Assembly (NCBI GenBank): GCA_001604065.1
Contig: LVAO01000004.1
Location: forward strand, 1-64,000
Origin: Clostridiales bacterium Firm_09
Lineage (GTDB): Bacteria; Bacillota; Clostridia; Christensenellales; DTU072
DNA length: 64,000 bases
Reading direction: 5' to 3'
The notes below the pieces were generated by a model. That model worked only from the letters and a program-made list of their open reading frames with translations. It was not told where the DNA came from and ran no database searches. Below are positions 1-9,417 of the stretch, piece by piece. The translations under genes were made by a program, and so were the position numbers. How positions within the stretch are numbered: the stretch's first letter is position 1; every line of letters begins with the position of its first letter.

Positions 1-23
1 CACAATAGGAAGGCCTTTTTTTG

Positions 24-54
24 CGCAACCGTCGCCGTCTGCGGCGACCTTGCG
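24..54 (-). other. Two-part stem-loop at the left edge
   Basis: CGCAA (24-28) pairs with TTGCG (50-54), and GTCGCC (31-36) pairs with GGCGAC (43-48), giving an 11-bp stem with one internal mismatch position on each side. It lies directly downstream of a minus-strand promoter-like sequence (68-96), so it would form the first hairpin of a transcript leaving the window to the left. A T-run at 16-22 lies on the wrong side to make it a plus-strand terminator, and the gene it precedes is not visible. Confidence 0.45.
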
Positions 55-67
55 ACTTATGTCATTT

Positions 68-96
68 ATTATACACGCGCAAAGACAAATCGACAA
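68..96 (-). promoter_or_regulatory. Promoter-like sequence reading out of the window to the left
   Basis: On the minus strand a -10 TATAAT (68-73) is preceded after 17 bases by TTGTCG (91-96). The -10 is perfect and the -35 matches the sigma-A consensus at four of six positions. It points away from the penicillin-binding protein gene, so the two genes would be divergent. Confidence 0.45.
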
Positions 97-142
97 GCAA
101 TAGCAAAGAATAGGTTTATTTTATCCTTCCATACTAGTTCTG

Positions 143-2377
143 ATGAAAAAGAAAAAAGCCGTAAAAACCATTTTATTTTTCGTCTCTGTCCTGCTGATAA
201 GTGCTTTTCTCAGCGGCATTGCCGCATTCCTGTTCATGACACGCGGAGTAAGACTGGATGCAAAAGCATTTGAAGACCCTGTTGCGAATCTTATCATGCT
301 TGACGCAAACGGTACGGAGATAGAATATGCATCTTCATTGAAGGTATTTTCTGAGTCCGAAGACATCAGCGACAACATCAAAAAAGCGTTTGTAACGGTG
401 GAGGACAAACGCTTTTATAAGCATCACGGGCTGGACTATATACGCATTGCCGGAGCGGCAGTGCATGATATCAAGGCCGGAGCCATCAAAGAAGGCGGCT
501 CAACCATCACGCAGCAGCTTGCGAAGAATGCCATCCTCACCAATGATAAGACATTGGAAAGAAAACTGAAGGAAGCAAAACTGGCTTATCAGATAGAAAA
601 AAAATACGACAAAGAAGAAATACTGACGATATATCTCAATACTATTTATTTCGGCAACGGCATATACGGAATCACCGCTGCCGCCGACAGGATATTCAAT
701 AAGACACCCGCAGAGATCACATTGCCCGAGGCCGCCATGCTTACAGGCATCGTAAGAAATCCGGGCAGGTATTCTCCCCTGATATCAAAAGAAAAAGCAG
801 AAGAAAGGATGAAGCATGTCCTCGCTGTCATGAAAAAGGAAGGCGTTATTGCGGAACAAGAATATAATGAAGCGCTGCAATACCATTTTACCATGCCGCC
901 TGTGGAGAAGGCCGATAACAGCTATCCGAACGCGGCAATCGATGAGGCGGCTAGGCTGCTGGGTATCGGTGAGAAAGAGCTTTTGTCCAAGAATTATACC
1001 ATCATTACCTATCTTGACAGAAATATGCAAAAGCTGGCGGAAAAAGCAATAAAAAGCGAAGAACTGGCTCCGGAAAAAGGTTGCGAAAGACTGATTCTTA
1101 TTGCGGATAATCGGACGGGCGGCATCACCGCATACAGCTCAAATTTCAGTTTTTCTCCGTTTGCGCTTTACCGCTCTCCCGGATCTGCCATAAAGCCGAT
1201 ATTCGTCTATGCGCCGGCATTGGACGCGGGATATATCACTCCCGCAACCCCGGTTCTGGATGAAAAAACCGATTTTGACGGTTATGCCCCGGACAATTAC
1301 GGCGACAACTATGCGGGTTGGACAACAATACGTCAGGCGGTAAAAGCCTCCAGCAATGTCGTCAGCGTCAAATTGGCCCGCGAAATGGGTATTGATTATC
1401 TGAAGTACCGCGCTAAGGATTTTGGATTGACGCTGGCAGCCGAGGACGGTCTGAGCGCGGCGCTCGGAGGTCTGACGGAGGGTGTGACGCCTGTCGAGCT
1501 TACCACGGCCTATATGACGCTTGCGCGCGGAGGCGATGCAAAGTCTGCGGGTTTTGTGCATGAAATCCAAAAAGACGGCAAAATCGTATACACCCGCGAA
1601 ACCGATGGCAAGCGCGCAATTTCACAAGAAGCTTCTTATCTGATGACCGATATGCTGATAGACACCGCAAAATACGGTACCGCACGCAAACTTGCGACGC
1701 TTCCATTCGAAGTCGCCGCAAAAACCGGCACGGTGGGCGTAAAGAATACGGATTACAACAGCGACGCATGGAACATGTCCTATACTTCGGCAAATACCGT
1801 CTGCGTATGGTACGGGAGTGTCTCGAATACGCAGGCAACGCTTTTGCCAAGCGCGATTACAGGCGGATCCTATCCCACGTTATGCGCAAAATACATTTAT
1901 GAAAACCTGTCAAAGCCTGATCCATTTGACGTTCCCGACGGTATCATCGCCGTTGATGTGGACACCTATGCAACCAATATTGAACATAAGCTGCTGATTG
2001 CAGGAGAAACAACTCCCATAAAGTACAGATGTTCCGAGCTCTTCAATGAACGGGTCGGGTTGCCGGAAATTTCTACTGTTTTCGACCGCGCGATCCCTTC
2101 CGACTTGCATGCAGAGATAAACGAGAATAATCAGGTGGATATTTCTTTCTCCCTTTGTCCGGGCTTCCGGTATGTATTGAAAAAACAAACGGGAGAAGGA
2201 GACCTGATACTTGCAGAATACTGCGACAATGAGAAAGGATTCTTTACGGACGCCTTTCCCTCCTTCGGACTGAATATCTATTATATTTCTGTATACGATC
2301 CCGAGGGTGAAATGCTGGGAGAAAGCAGCAAGGTATCCGCTCTCAATTTCACTCTGCCGGAAATGCCGCCGATCTGA
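143..2377 (+). CDS. Class A penicillin-binding protein (transglycosylase/transpeptidase)
   Basis: Bifunctional peptidoglycan synthase of the PBP1a/PbpF type, which polymerises lipid II into glycan and cross-links the peptides outside the membrane. A short cytoplasmic basic tail (KKKK) and one membrane segment (about 7-33) anchor it. The GT51 domain follows, with the first catalytic Glu at residue 87 (VEDKRFY), the GGSTITQQLAKN motif at 118-129 and an EEILTIYLN motif near 158. The transpeptidase domain has the serine motif S348-A-I-K351, the SxN motif S403-S-N405 and KTGT at 527-530, so both activities look intact. At 744 residues it is of usual length. No clear ribosome binding site precedes this ATG. 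Its 3' end overlaps the convergent thiI by 29 bases, with no terminator between them. Confidence 0.93.
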   Translation: MKKKKAVKTILFFVSVLLISAFLSGIAAFLFMTRGVRLDAKAFEDPVANLIMLDANGTEIEYASSLKVFSESEDISDNIKKAFVTVEDKRFYKHHGLDYIRIAGAAVHDIKAGAIKEGGSTITQQLAKNAILTNDKTLERKLKEAKLAYQIEKKYDKEEILTIYLNTIYFGNGIYGITAAADRIFNKTPAEITLPEAAMLTGIVRNPGRYSPLISKEKAEERMKHVLAVMKKEGVIAEQEYNEALQYHFTMPPVEKADNSYPNAAIDEAARLLGIGEKELLSKNYTIITYLDRNMQKLAEKAIKSEELAPEKGCERLILIADNRTGGITAYSSNFSFSPFALYRSPGSAIKPIFVYAPALDAGYITPATPVLDEKTDFDGYAPDNYGDNYAGWTTIRQAVKASSNVVSVKLAREMGIDYLKYRAKDFGLTLAAEDGLSAALGGLTEGVTPVELTTAYMTLARGGDAKSAGFVHEIQKDGKIVYTRETDGKRAISQEASYLMTDMLIDTAKYGTARKLATLPFEVAAKTGTVGVKNTDYNSDAWNMSYTSANTVCVWYGSVSNTQATLLPSAITGGSYPTLCAKYIYENLSKPDPFDVPDGIIAVDVDTYATNIEHKLLIAGETTPIKYRCSELFNERVGLPEISTVFDRAIPSDLHAEINENNQVDISFSLCPGFRYVLKKQTGEGDLILAEYCDNEKGFFTDAFPSFGLNIYYISVYDPEGEMLGESSKVSALNFTLPEMPPI

Positions 2378-3524
2378 CTTCGGCGCCTGCGATTGCCTCG
2401 GCAATCAGCGCTTCGATATCCAGTTTGCTTTCATAACGCTCAACTTCAGATAATTTGGGGTGAATAACCGGATTTTTGGGCAAAAACACCGTACAGCAGT
2501 CTTCATACGGACGGATGCTGATGTCAAAAGTACCGATTTTTTTTGCTATCTCAATGATTTCTTCTTTATCATTGCCAATGAGGGGACGGAATACGGGCAT
2601 TTTAACTACCGAATTCGTTGCATTGATGCTCTCCATTGTCTGACTTGCGACCTGACCGAGACTTTCGCCGGTGATGAGCGCACCGCATTTTTTATCTTGC
2701 GCGAGACGCTCCGCAATACGCATCATGAAGCGGCGCATGATGGTAATCATAAACTCCTGCGGGCAGTGTTCATGAATCGCATACTGGATTTTTGTAAAAG
2801 GAACCACTGTCAATTCGATAAAAGGCACGTAAGGGCGCAGCATCTCTGTCAGATCCACAACCTTTCGGAGCGCGAGTTCGCTTGTATAAGGGAAGCTGTG
2901 AAAATGTACGCAGCAGACGGTAACACCGCGTCTTCCCATTTTATAAGCCGCAACAGGGCTGTCGATACCGCCCGACAAAAGCAGCATGGCGCGGCCGGAG
3001 CAACCCGACGGCAATCCCTGGGCGCCCGGAATCACCTCATAAAAAACATACGACCAACCATCCTCTCGGATGTCCACACAAAGCTCAAAATCATACCGGA
3101 ACAGATCCACTTTGCGTGCAGGCACGCGCTCAAGCATGTCTCCTCCGATTTCTGCGGCAATTTCCATTGATTTTTTTGGGATTTTCTTGTCTGCGCGGCG
3201 CACAGTCACACGGAAGGTTCCTTGTTCGGGCGCCATCATGGAGGCGATTTCTCCGATTTTTTTCAGATCCGTCCTGATTTTTACCGCCGGGCTGAGACTG
3301 TGAATTCCAAAGACTTTGGTCAGTCTTGAGAGAATCAGATTTTTGTCCGCCGGGTCAAAGTCCTCAACAAAAAAACGGCTTTGCGATTTGACAAACTTGA
3401 AGCGTATGCCGAACAAGGCCGCTTTGATGTTTTTGATAAGAAGAGACTCGAAATAATAACGATTATTCCCCTTAAGAAACAATTCGCCGTAGCGTATCAA
3501 AATGGTGTTCGGCTCAGCTGCCAT
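2349..3524 (-). CDS. thiI: tRNA 4-thiouridine synthase ThiI
   Basis: Adenylates and thiolates U8 of tRNA and can also supply sulfur for thiazole synthesis; it takes persulfide sulfur from a cysteine desulfurase. The N-terminal ferredoxin-like and THUMP regions are followed by the PP-loop ATPase signature SGGIDSP (about residue 184) and a conserved C-terminal ...YEDCCTVF segment. There is no rhodanese domain, so this is the short form usual in Firmicutes. An ATG six codons upstream is in frame, but only the ATG at 3524 has a Shine-Dalgarno (AGGAG, ten bases away). That site lies inside the end of iscS, which thiI overlaps by 11 bases. Adjacency to iscS fits a sulfur relay pair. Confidence 0.95.
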   Translation of the reverse strand: MAAEPNTILIRYGELFLKGNNRYYFESLLIKNIKAALFGIRFKFVKSQSRFFVEDFDPADKNLILSRLTKVFGIHSLSPAVKIRTDLKKIGEIASMMAPEQGTFRVTVRRADKKIPKKSMEIAAEIGGDMLERVPARKVDLFRYDFELCVDIREDGWSYVFYEVIPGAQGLPSGCSGRAMLLLSGGIDSPVAAYKMGRRGVTVCCVHFHSFPYTSELALRKVVDLTEMLRPYVPFIELTVVPFTKIQYAIHEHCPQEFMITIMRRFMMRIAERLAQDKKCGALITGESLGQVASQTMESINATNSVVKMPVFRPLIGNDKEEIIEIAKKIGTFDISIRPYEDCCTVFLPKNPVIHPKLSEVERYESKLDIEALIAEAIAGAEVRSAAFPAE

Positions 3525-4644
3525 ATCTTGATAACTCCTCATATATTTTTTTGTATGCTGCGCAAAACGCCAGGGCTTCTTCCTGCGTGTTGTATCTTCC
3601 GAAACTCAGACGCACGATTCCGTCGACATATTTACCCTTGAGACCCAGGACTTCTGCGATACGGCGGCTTGCCTTGGCCGAAGAACACGCGCTGCCGGTG
3701 CCGACCAGAATACCTTCGCGATTTAACGCATGAAGCGTGACTTCACCGCGGAGCTTATCCGATGCAAAAGTCAGAATGTAATCGGAAGACGGTTCTCCCG
3801 TAAGGAAACGAATGCCCTCCGCTTCGGACAGGAATCTTTTTATAATCTGTTTTATTGCAGACATGTTTGTTGATAAAGGTATCCTGTTTGCAGTATAATA
3901 GGATACCATATCGGAAAAGGCGATAATCGCGCCCACATTCTCCGTAGAGGAGCGCAATCCCTCCTCCTGACCGCCGCCATAGACGATCGGATTCAGATGG
4001 ACACCTTTTCTGACATACAGAGCGCCGCAGCCCTTGGGTGCGTTAAGCTTATGTGCGCTTAAAGAATATAAGTCTACGCCGGAATCGGTAAGGTTTACCG
4101 GAATTTTGCCGAGCGCCTGAACGCCGTCGCTGTGAAAGATTGCAGAAGGATTGGCCGCCTTGGTGAGCGCGCAGAGCTTTCTGATGTCATTGATTGCTCC
4201 GGTTTCGTTGTTGACATGAATGATTGACACAAAAGACACGGTTTCATCCAGCAGCATGCGGAAGGCGTCCTCGTCCACCCTGCCGCAGCCATCCACCGGA
4301 CAAAGGCAGACTTCAAAACCACGGCGTTTAAGCTCCATTGCGCTGTTATAGATTGCAGCATGCTCCGCTGCGGATACAATCACCTTGGATTTGTTGGGCT
4401 TTCGTGTTCCGAAAACCGCCAGATTGTCGCTTTCGGTTCCGCCTGAAGTAAAAATTATTTTTCCTTCTCCGCCACCGGCCGCCTTCAGAATACGGTTGCG
4501 TGCCGCATCCAGCTCGATTTTTACCTCTACCGCCTCATGATAAACCGAACTGGGATTAAAGTACTGCCTGTCCGCATAGCGGATGAGAGTATCAATGGTT
4601 TCTTGGCTGCATCTTGTTGTTGCGGCATTGTCAAAGTAAATCAT
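3514..4644 (-). CDS. iscS: Cysteine desulfurase (IscS/NifS family)
   Basis: PLP enzyme converting cysteine to alanine and delivering persulfide sulfur, here most likely to ThiI, whose gene overlaps its end. Visible residues are His95 (AEHAA), the NNETG motif at 145-149, the PLP lysine in SAHK (K199), the GGGQE stretch at 223-227 and the catalytic loop GSACSS with Cys320. The length of 376 residues is standard. A ribosome binding site AAGGA precedes the ATG, and only two bases separate it from the mutS2 stop. No iscU or iscR is adjacent, which supports a dedicated tRNA-thiolation role over general Fe-S assembly; this last point is inference. Confidence 0.94.
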   Translation of the reverse strand: MIYFDNAATTRCSQETIDTLIRYADRQYFNPSSVYHEAVEVKIELDAARNRILKAAGGGEGKIIFTSGGTESDNLAVFGTRKPNKSKVIVSAAEHAAIYNSAMELKRRGFEVCLCPVDGCGRVDEDAFRMLLDETVSFVSIIHVNNETGAINDIRKLCALTKAANPSAIFHSDGVQALGKIPVNLTDSGVDLYSLSAHKLNAPKGCGALYVRKGVHLNPIVYGGGQEEGLRSSTENVGAIIAFSDMVSYYTANRIPLSTNMSAIKQIIKRFLSEAEGIRFLTGEPSSDYILTFASDKLRGEVTLHALNREGILVGTGSACSSAKASRRIAEVLGLKGKYVDGIVRLSFGRYNTQEEALAFCAAYKKIYEELSRYGS

Positions 4645-4646
4645 AA

Positions 4647-7025
4647 TTATCCTTTTTTGCTGCGGAGCGTCACAATCGTCGCGCCTCTGCCTCCTTCGTC
4701 ATATCTTCCGTCACGGATGCTTTCGACTCCCGGATGGCTGCGGAGCCGATTCTGTACGGTTTCGCGCAGCTTGCCTGTTCCGTAGCCGTGAATAATGCGG
4801 ACTTCGCTCAGACCGGACATCATCGCTTTGTCCATATAGGCATCGAGATTGGCGCCCGCCTCCATTGCTGTCTGACCGATCAGATTGATTTCGGGCGAAA
4901 AACTCTCGTTGCGCAACGCTCCCGCGGCACGTGGGATGGATGGAATGCCGACAGGCGCCGGTCCGGCATTCTTTCTGGATTTCAATTTAAGAAGATCATC
5001 CAGGCAGAAGTTGCTGCTCAGCTTCCCAAGGCGGACAGAAGCAGTATTTTTAAGACGGTTGATGCTCTGTACGTCGCCCTCCACCTTGAGCGGTCTGACC
5101 AGGACACGGTCGCCTTCGTTGATTTCTCCGTTTTCCTCTTCGCCGAACCCGAGGAATTCATTGTCTTCTTCAACAACGTATTTCGTCATCGATTTGCGGA
5201 GTCTGCGGGCTTCAAAAAGATTCTTTTCGCTGGGGTCCTCCAGAAGCTTTTTGATGGCATCAACAATTTCGTTGACCTCCTCCATTGCCTCTTCCACCAT
5301 CCTTCTGGTCTCTTTTTTTACGTTCGCGTTCAATTTTTCCCGCTGTACAAAAAGCCTGTCGCGCTCCGCCTGCACATTTTTGAGGGCTTCTTCGGCTTCT
5401 TTCCGGACGAGTGCGGTGCGTTCTTCGTTTTCTGCCGCCCTGCGGCGGGCAAGCTCCATAGACCCCAGCAGGTTTTCGAACTGCATTTTGCCCTCCGATA
5501 TCCTGCCGCGGGCATTATCAATGATCTCTTTTTTAAGACCCAGCTTTTCTGCAATCACAATTGCGTTGGAGGCGCCCGGGGTGCCGATCATCAGCCGAAA
5601 GGTGGGGCTGTACGTCACAGGATCAAAGTCCATGCTGGCATTTTCGATGCGGTCGGTCACCACGGCATATTCCTTGAGTTCATTATAATGGGTAGTGACG
5701 ACGGCTTTGGCACCGCTCATTCTTATAAATTCTGCAATGCTGACGGCAAGCGCCGCACCTTCGGCTGGGTCCGTACCCGCACCCAGCTCATCCAGAAGAA
5801 TCAAGGATTTATTGCTCATCCTGTTGACAATGTCAATGATGTTCGCAATATGGGAAGAAAAGGTAGAAAGATTCTGTTCGATGCTTTGCTCGTCGCCGAT
5901 ATCGCAAAAAACATTGTCGAACATGGATAATTCCGCTTCCTGCGCCGGTACAAACAGCCCGGACAACGCCATTGCTTCAAAAAGCCCGATCAGCTTGAGC
6001 GTCACCGTCTTGCCGCCCGTATTAGGTCCGGTAATAAAAAGCAGATCAAAATTCTTGCCCAGACAGACATCGGTCGGAACCACCCGATCCGCAGGGATAA
6101 GAGGATGCCTGCCCTTGACGATATTGATGATGCCTTTGTCATTGATGAAAGGCATTTTTGCCTTGATCGCATTGGCATAAACCGCTTTGGCAAAAATGAC
6201 ATCCAATCTGGTCATAGATGCAAAACTGTCCGCAAGAAGACTGCCGACATCGGATATACGCAATGTAAAATTCTTAAGAATACGTTCAATCTCGTGTTCT
6301 TCTTCCAGAAGACAGGTTTTGAGGTCGTTATTGAGTTCGACGATCGCCATCGGTTCTACATAATAGGTCTGTCCGGACGCACTCTGGTCGTGTACAAGTC
6401 CGGGTACCGAAGAACGGTATTCTGCTTTGATGGGAATGACGTAGCGGTCGCCGCGTACGGTAATGATGTTGTCCTGAAGATATTTTGAAAAGGCCTGATC
6501 GGTGATATAGCTGTTCAGCTTGCTTTTGATATCCTCGCCCGTCTTGCGTATTTTCTGACGTATGGCGCGAAGCTCCGGTGAGGCATTGTCGCTCATTTCG
6601 CTCTCAGAAAGAATCGAACGGTCGATGTCCTCTTCCAGCGTTTTGTTGATGTATATCCCTCCGGCAATCGCACGGATGCGATGGATATCGTTGTCCGGCA
6701 CCTTGTCGATGGCGGACTGCGCCGTTCTGCCGGCTTTAAGCAGTTTATAAATCTTAAGAATTTCACCCATTGAAAGCACGGAGAGAACCGAAGCTTTTTC
6801 CAGCTCTGCACCGATATCATCAAAGGCAAAACCGATATTGACCGAATGTTGAAAGAGGATTCTGTCCGCCTCGCCGACCTCCGCAAGCCGTTCTTTCACC
6901 TCGGAAATGTTTTCTGCAGGCGTCAACGCGCGTATCGCTTGCCGCGCCGGAGCGGAAGAAGCGTATCCGGCTGCAGTCTGCAGAATTTTTGCATATTCGA
7001 GTGTTTTGAGCGTTTTTGCATCCAT
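4647..7025 (-). CDS. mutS2: MutS2 endonuclease/ATPase
   Basis: MutS2 lacks the mismatch-recognition domain of MutS. In Bacillus it acts on branched DNA and rescues collided ribosomes. The ABC-type ATPase has Walker A GPNTGGKT (about residue 332) and Walker B LILLDELGAGTDP. A long charged coiled coil follows (about 510-620), and the C-terminal Smr nuclease domain carries HGYGTG. I start it at the ATG at 7025, which overlaps the pheT stop as TAATG. This gives 792 residues, the normal family length; an upstream in-frame extension of 33 residues is probably not translated. It is the third gene of the pheST-mutS2-iscS-thiI operon. Confidence 0.95.
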   Translation of the reverse strand: MDAKTLKTLEYAKILQTAAGYASSAPARQAIRALTPAENISEVKERLAEVGEADRILFQHSVNIGFAFDDIGAELEKASVLSVLSMGEILKIYKLLKAGRTAQSAIDKVPDNDIHRIRAIAGGIYINKTLEEDIDRSILSESEMSDNASPELRAIRQKIRKTGEDIKSKLNSYITDQAFSKYLQDNIITVRGDRYVIPIKAEYRSSVPGLVHDQSASGQTYYVEPMAIVELNNDLKTCLLEEEHEIERILKNFTLRISDVGSLLADSFASMTRLDVIFAKAVYANAIKAKMPFINDKGIINIVKGRHPLIPADRVVPTDVCLGKNFDLLFITGPNTGGKTVTLKLIGLFEAMALSGLFVPAQEAELSMFDNVFCDIGDEQSIEQNLSTFSSHIANIIDIVNRMSNKSLILLDELGAGTDPAEGAALAVSIAEFIRMSGAKAVVTTHYNELKEYAVVTDRIENASMDFDPVTYSPTFRLMIGTPGASNAIVIAEKLGLKKEIIDNARGRISEGKMQFENLLGSMELARRRAAENEERTALVRKEAEEALKNVQAERDRLFVQREKLNANVKKETRRMVEEAMEEVNEIVDAIKKLLEDPSEKNLFEARRLRKSMTKYVVEEDNEFLGFGEEENGEINEGDRVLVRPLKVEGDVQSINRLKNTASVRLGKLSSNFCLDDLLKLKSRKNAGPAPVGIPSIPRAAGALRNESFSPEINLIGQTAMEAGANLDAYMDKAMMSGLSEVRIIHGYGTGKLRETVQNRLRSHPGVESIRDGRYDEGGRGATIVTLRSKKG

Positions 7026-9406
7026 TATCTCAGTCTGGCCCCGATAGTCGACAAGGCGTCCAGAATGCCGCTGACAACGGCATTGACATCCTCGTCTTTC
7101 AAGGTTCTTTCTTTGCTCTGGCAAATAAGCTTGATCGCAACGCTTTTTTTGCCTTCTTCCACCTGATCGCCCGTATAGACATCAAACACATACGAATCGA
7201 TCAGAAGTTCCCCTCCGCTGGCGCGGACAGTCTTAAGAAGCTCTGCCGCTTCTGTTCTTTTGTCGCAGAGAACCGCAATATCCCTTTCCACCGCGGGATA
7301 TCTGGAATTGACTTTGAAAGGAAGCCCGGATCTGGCGTGGTCAAGAAGATATTCTTCGTCCAATTCGGCAATATACAAACGTTTGTCCACGTCGTAATTT
7401 GCAGCGACCAGATCGTCGACCTCGCCCATATACCCTATCACAGAGCCCTCCGGAGCAACTATGATTGCGCTGCGTCCGGGATGAAGGTAGGGTTTGCTTC
7501 CGCGAATAAAATCCGCATCGATGTGAAGCACGGCAAGAAGGTCCTCAAGAATGGATTTGAAGCCGTAAAAGTCGTCATTGAGTGCGCCCAGGCAAAGGGT
7601 ATTCTTTTCTATCGGAAGTTCCGTGAGCGGCAATGCTTTGGGAAGATAGGTTTTTGCCACCTCAAAAAGTCTCACAGCCTTGTTCCCTCTTTGGAAATTG
7701 GTTGCCAGCGTCTTTATCATGCTGTGCGCAAGCGTGGTGCGCATGATGCTGAAATCTTCTCCCAACGGATTGTTAATCTTGACCGCTTCACGAAGCGGAT
7801 CCTCCGAGGGAAGACGCAAGAGGTCAAATATTCTGGGACTGACAAAAGAATATGTGACAATTTCGGACATACCCTTGGCTAGCAGGATATTCTTGATTTT
7901 GTCCGCAAATTCCTGACGCTTGGTCTTGCCGCCCGCGGCAGTCTTGCCTTCCATCAGCTCCGGCCTGATGTGCGAATACCCGTAGATGCGTATCACTTCC
8001 TCCGCGATATCGTTTATGCCTGCCATATCTTCCCTGTACGGAGGAATTTCGGCAACAAGCATTTCTTTTTCTTTATTGACTTTGAAGGTAAGGGATTTGA
8101 GAATTCCAAGGATGTTCTGTTCGGGCACATTGATGCCAAGTATTCTCTCTATATCTTTAACCGAGAATACTATGCGCTTCGTCTCCGGCCGGACGGGAAA
8201 GCTGTCGAGTGTTCCGCCGACAATTTCACCCCAGCCGTACTCTGAGATGAGTGCAAGCGCGCGGCGAAGCCCGGCATCCTGCGACCAGAAGTCAACACCC
8301 TTCTCAAAACGTGCGGAAGAATCCGAACGCAGGTTCAGACTTCTTGACGTTTTTCGGACATTATCACGGGCAAACCTTGCAGACTCAAAGACAACGGCAG
8401 TGGTGTCAGGCAGGATGGAATAATTCTTCCCGCCCATAATGCCGGCTATCGCCATGGGTTCTTTTCCGTTTGCGATAACCAGATTGTCCCTGCCGAGCGT
8501 ATAGGTTTTGTCATCGAGACAGACAATTTTTTCTTCTTCCTCCGCACGGCGTACGGTGATTTTCGAGTCGGCAATCATTTTCAGGTCAAATGCATGCATG
8601 GGCTGGCCGATCTCATAGAGCACATAATTTGTGATGTCCACTATGTTATTGATCGGACGAAGGCCCACCGCGCGGAGCCTGTTCTGAATAAGTTCCGGCG
8701 AAGGGCAAAGCCGTACATTTTTTACGACTTTTGCCATATAACGCGGACAGAGATCGGGCGCAAGGTTGCTGAGCGCAACATAGGATGCAATGTCTTCTTT
8801 ATTCTCTTTATAATCAAAATTGAGCGGTTTCAGGGGCGCGCCGGTTGCCGCAGCCACTTCGCGCGCGATGCCGTAGATGCTGTTCGCATCAATCCGGTTG
8901 GCGGTAATGCCCACGTCCAGCACGATTTCATCTTTGCCTAGAAGCTTGTTGACATCCTCACCCACCGGTGTGTCCGGCAAAAAGACAAGCACACCTTCTT
9001 TGTCTGCGCCGGGATATTCTGTAATGCCAAGCTCCTCCATTCCGCAGAGCATGCCCGCGGAAGCCACTCCCCGAAGCTCGCCTTTTTTGATTCGGACGCC
9101 GGTCGCCAGCATGGCGCCATCCAGAGCTACGGGAACGATGTCGCCCTCTTTGACCGTCGTTGAATTGGTGACCACCTGCAGGACGCCCTGCGCCTTGCCG
9201 GTATCCAGCGTTGCAACCTTCAGCCTGTCCGCCGAAGGGTGTTTTGCAAGGGCGACGACCCTGGCGCTGACAACATTTTTTACGTTTGCCGCAAGATCGA
9301 TGATTTGTTCTATTTCAAATCCGCAGGAAACCAGCTTTTCTGCAAGCTCCGCGGGAGTCAGGTCAAATGACACATATTCTTTCAGCCATTTTATCGGTAT
9401 CAGCAT
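7025..9406 (-). CDS. pheT: Phenylalanyl-tRNA synthetase beta subunit
   Basis: Forms the alpha2-beta2 PheRS with PheS and charges tRNA-Phe. The N-terminal tRNA-binding OB fold (about 40-150, with HPSADRLKVATLD) is followed by the B3/B4 editing region (about 205-370), B5, the catalytic-like core and a C-terminal ferredoxin-like anticodon-binding domain (about 700-793). The length of 793 residues is typical. It starts 11 bases after the pheS stop, and its own stop overlaps the mutS2 start by one base, indicating translational coupling. Confidence 0.97.
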   Translation of the reverse strand: MLIPIKWLKEYVSFDLTPAELAEKLVSCGFEIEQIIDLAANVKNVVSARVVALAKHPSADRLKVATLDTGKAQGVLQVVTNSTTVKEGDIVPVALDGAMLATGVRIKKGELRGVASAGMLCGMEELGITEYPGADKEGVLVFLPDTPVGEDVNKLLGKDEIVLDVGITANRIDANSIYGIAREVAAATGAPLKPLNFDYKENKEDIASYVALSNLAPDLCPRYMAKVVKNVRLCPSPELIQNRLRAVGLRPINNIVDITNYVLYEIGQPMHAFDLKMIADSKITVRRAEEEEKIVCLDDKTYTLGRDNLVIANGKEPMAIAGIMGGKNYSILPDTTAVVFESARFARDNVRKTSRSLNLRSDSSARFEKGVDFWSQDAGLRRALALISEYGWGEIVGGTLDSFPVRPETKRIVFSVKDIERILGINVPEQNILGILKSLTFKVNKEKEMLVAEIPPYREDMAGINDIAEEVIRIYGYSHIRPELMEGKTAAGGKTKRQEFADKIKNILLAKGMSEIVTYSFVSPRIFDLLRLPSEDPLREAVKINNPLGEDFSIMRTTLAHSMIKTLATNFQRGNKAVRLFEVAKTYLPKALPLTELPIEKNTLCLGALNDDFYGFKSILEDLLAVLHIDADFIRGSKPYLHPGRSAIIVAPEGSVIGYMGEVDDLVAANYDVDKRLYIAELDEEYLLDHARSGLPFKVNSRYPAVERDIAVLCDKRTEAAELLKTVRASGGELLIDSYVFDVYTGDQVEEGKKSVAIKLICQSKERTLKDEDVNAVVSGILDALSTIGARLR

Positions 9407-9417
9407 AAATATTCTCC

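Noticed and set aside
2349-2377. Frameshift or misassembly where the PBP and thiI genes overlap
   Set aside because: Both proteins end naturally and have normal family lengths, so a simple convergent overlap explains it.
4734-5930. Long plus-strand frame opposite mutS2 (398 codons)
   Set aside because: It has no Shine-Dalgarno or domain and is the shadow of a high-confidence gene on the other strand. The same applies to frames opposite thiI, pheT, rluD, pnp and polA.
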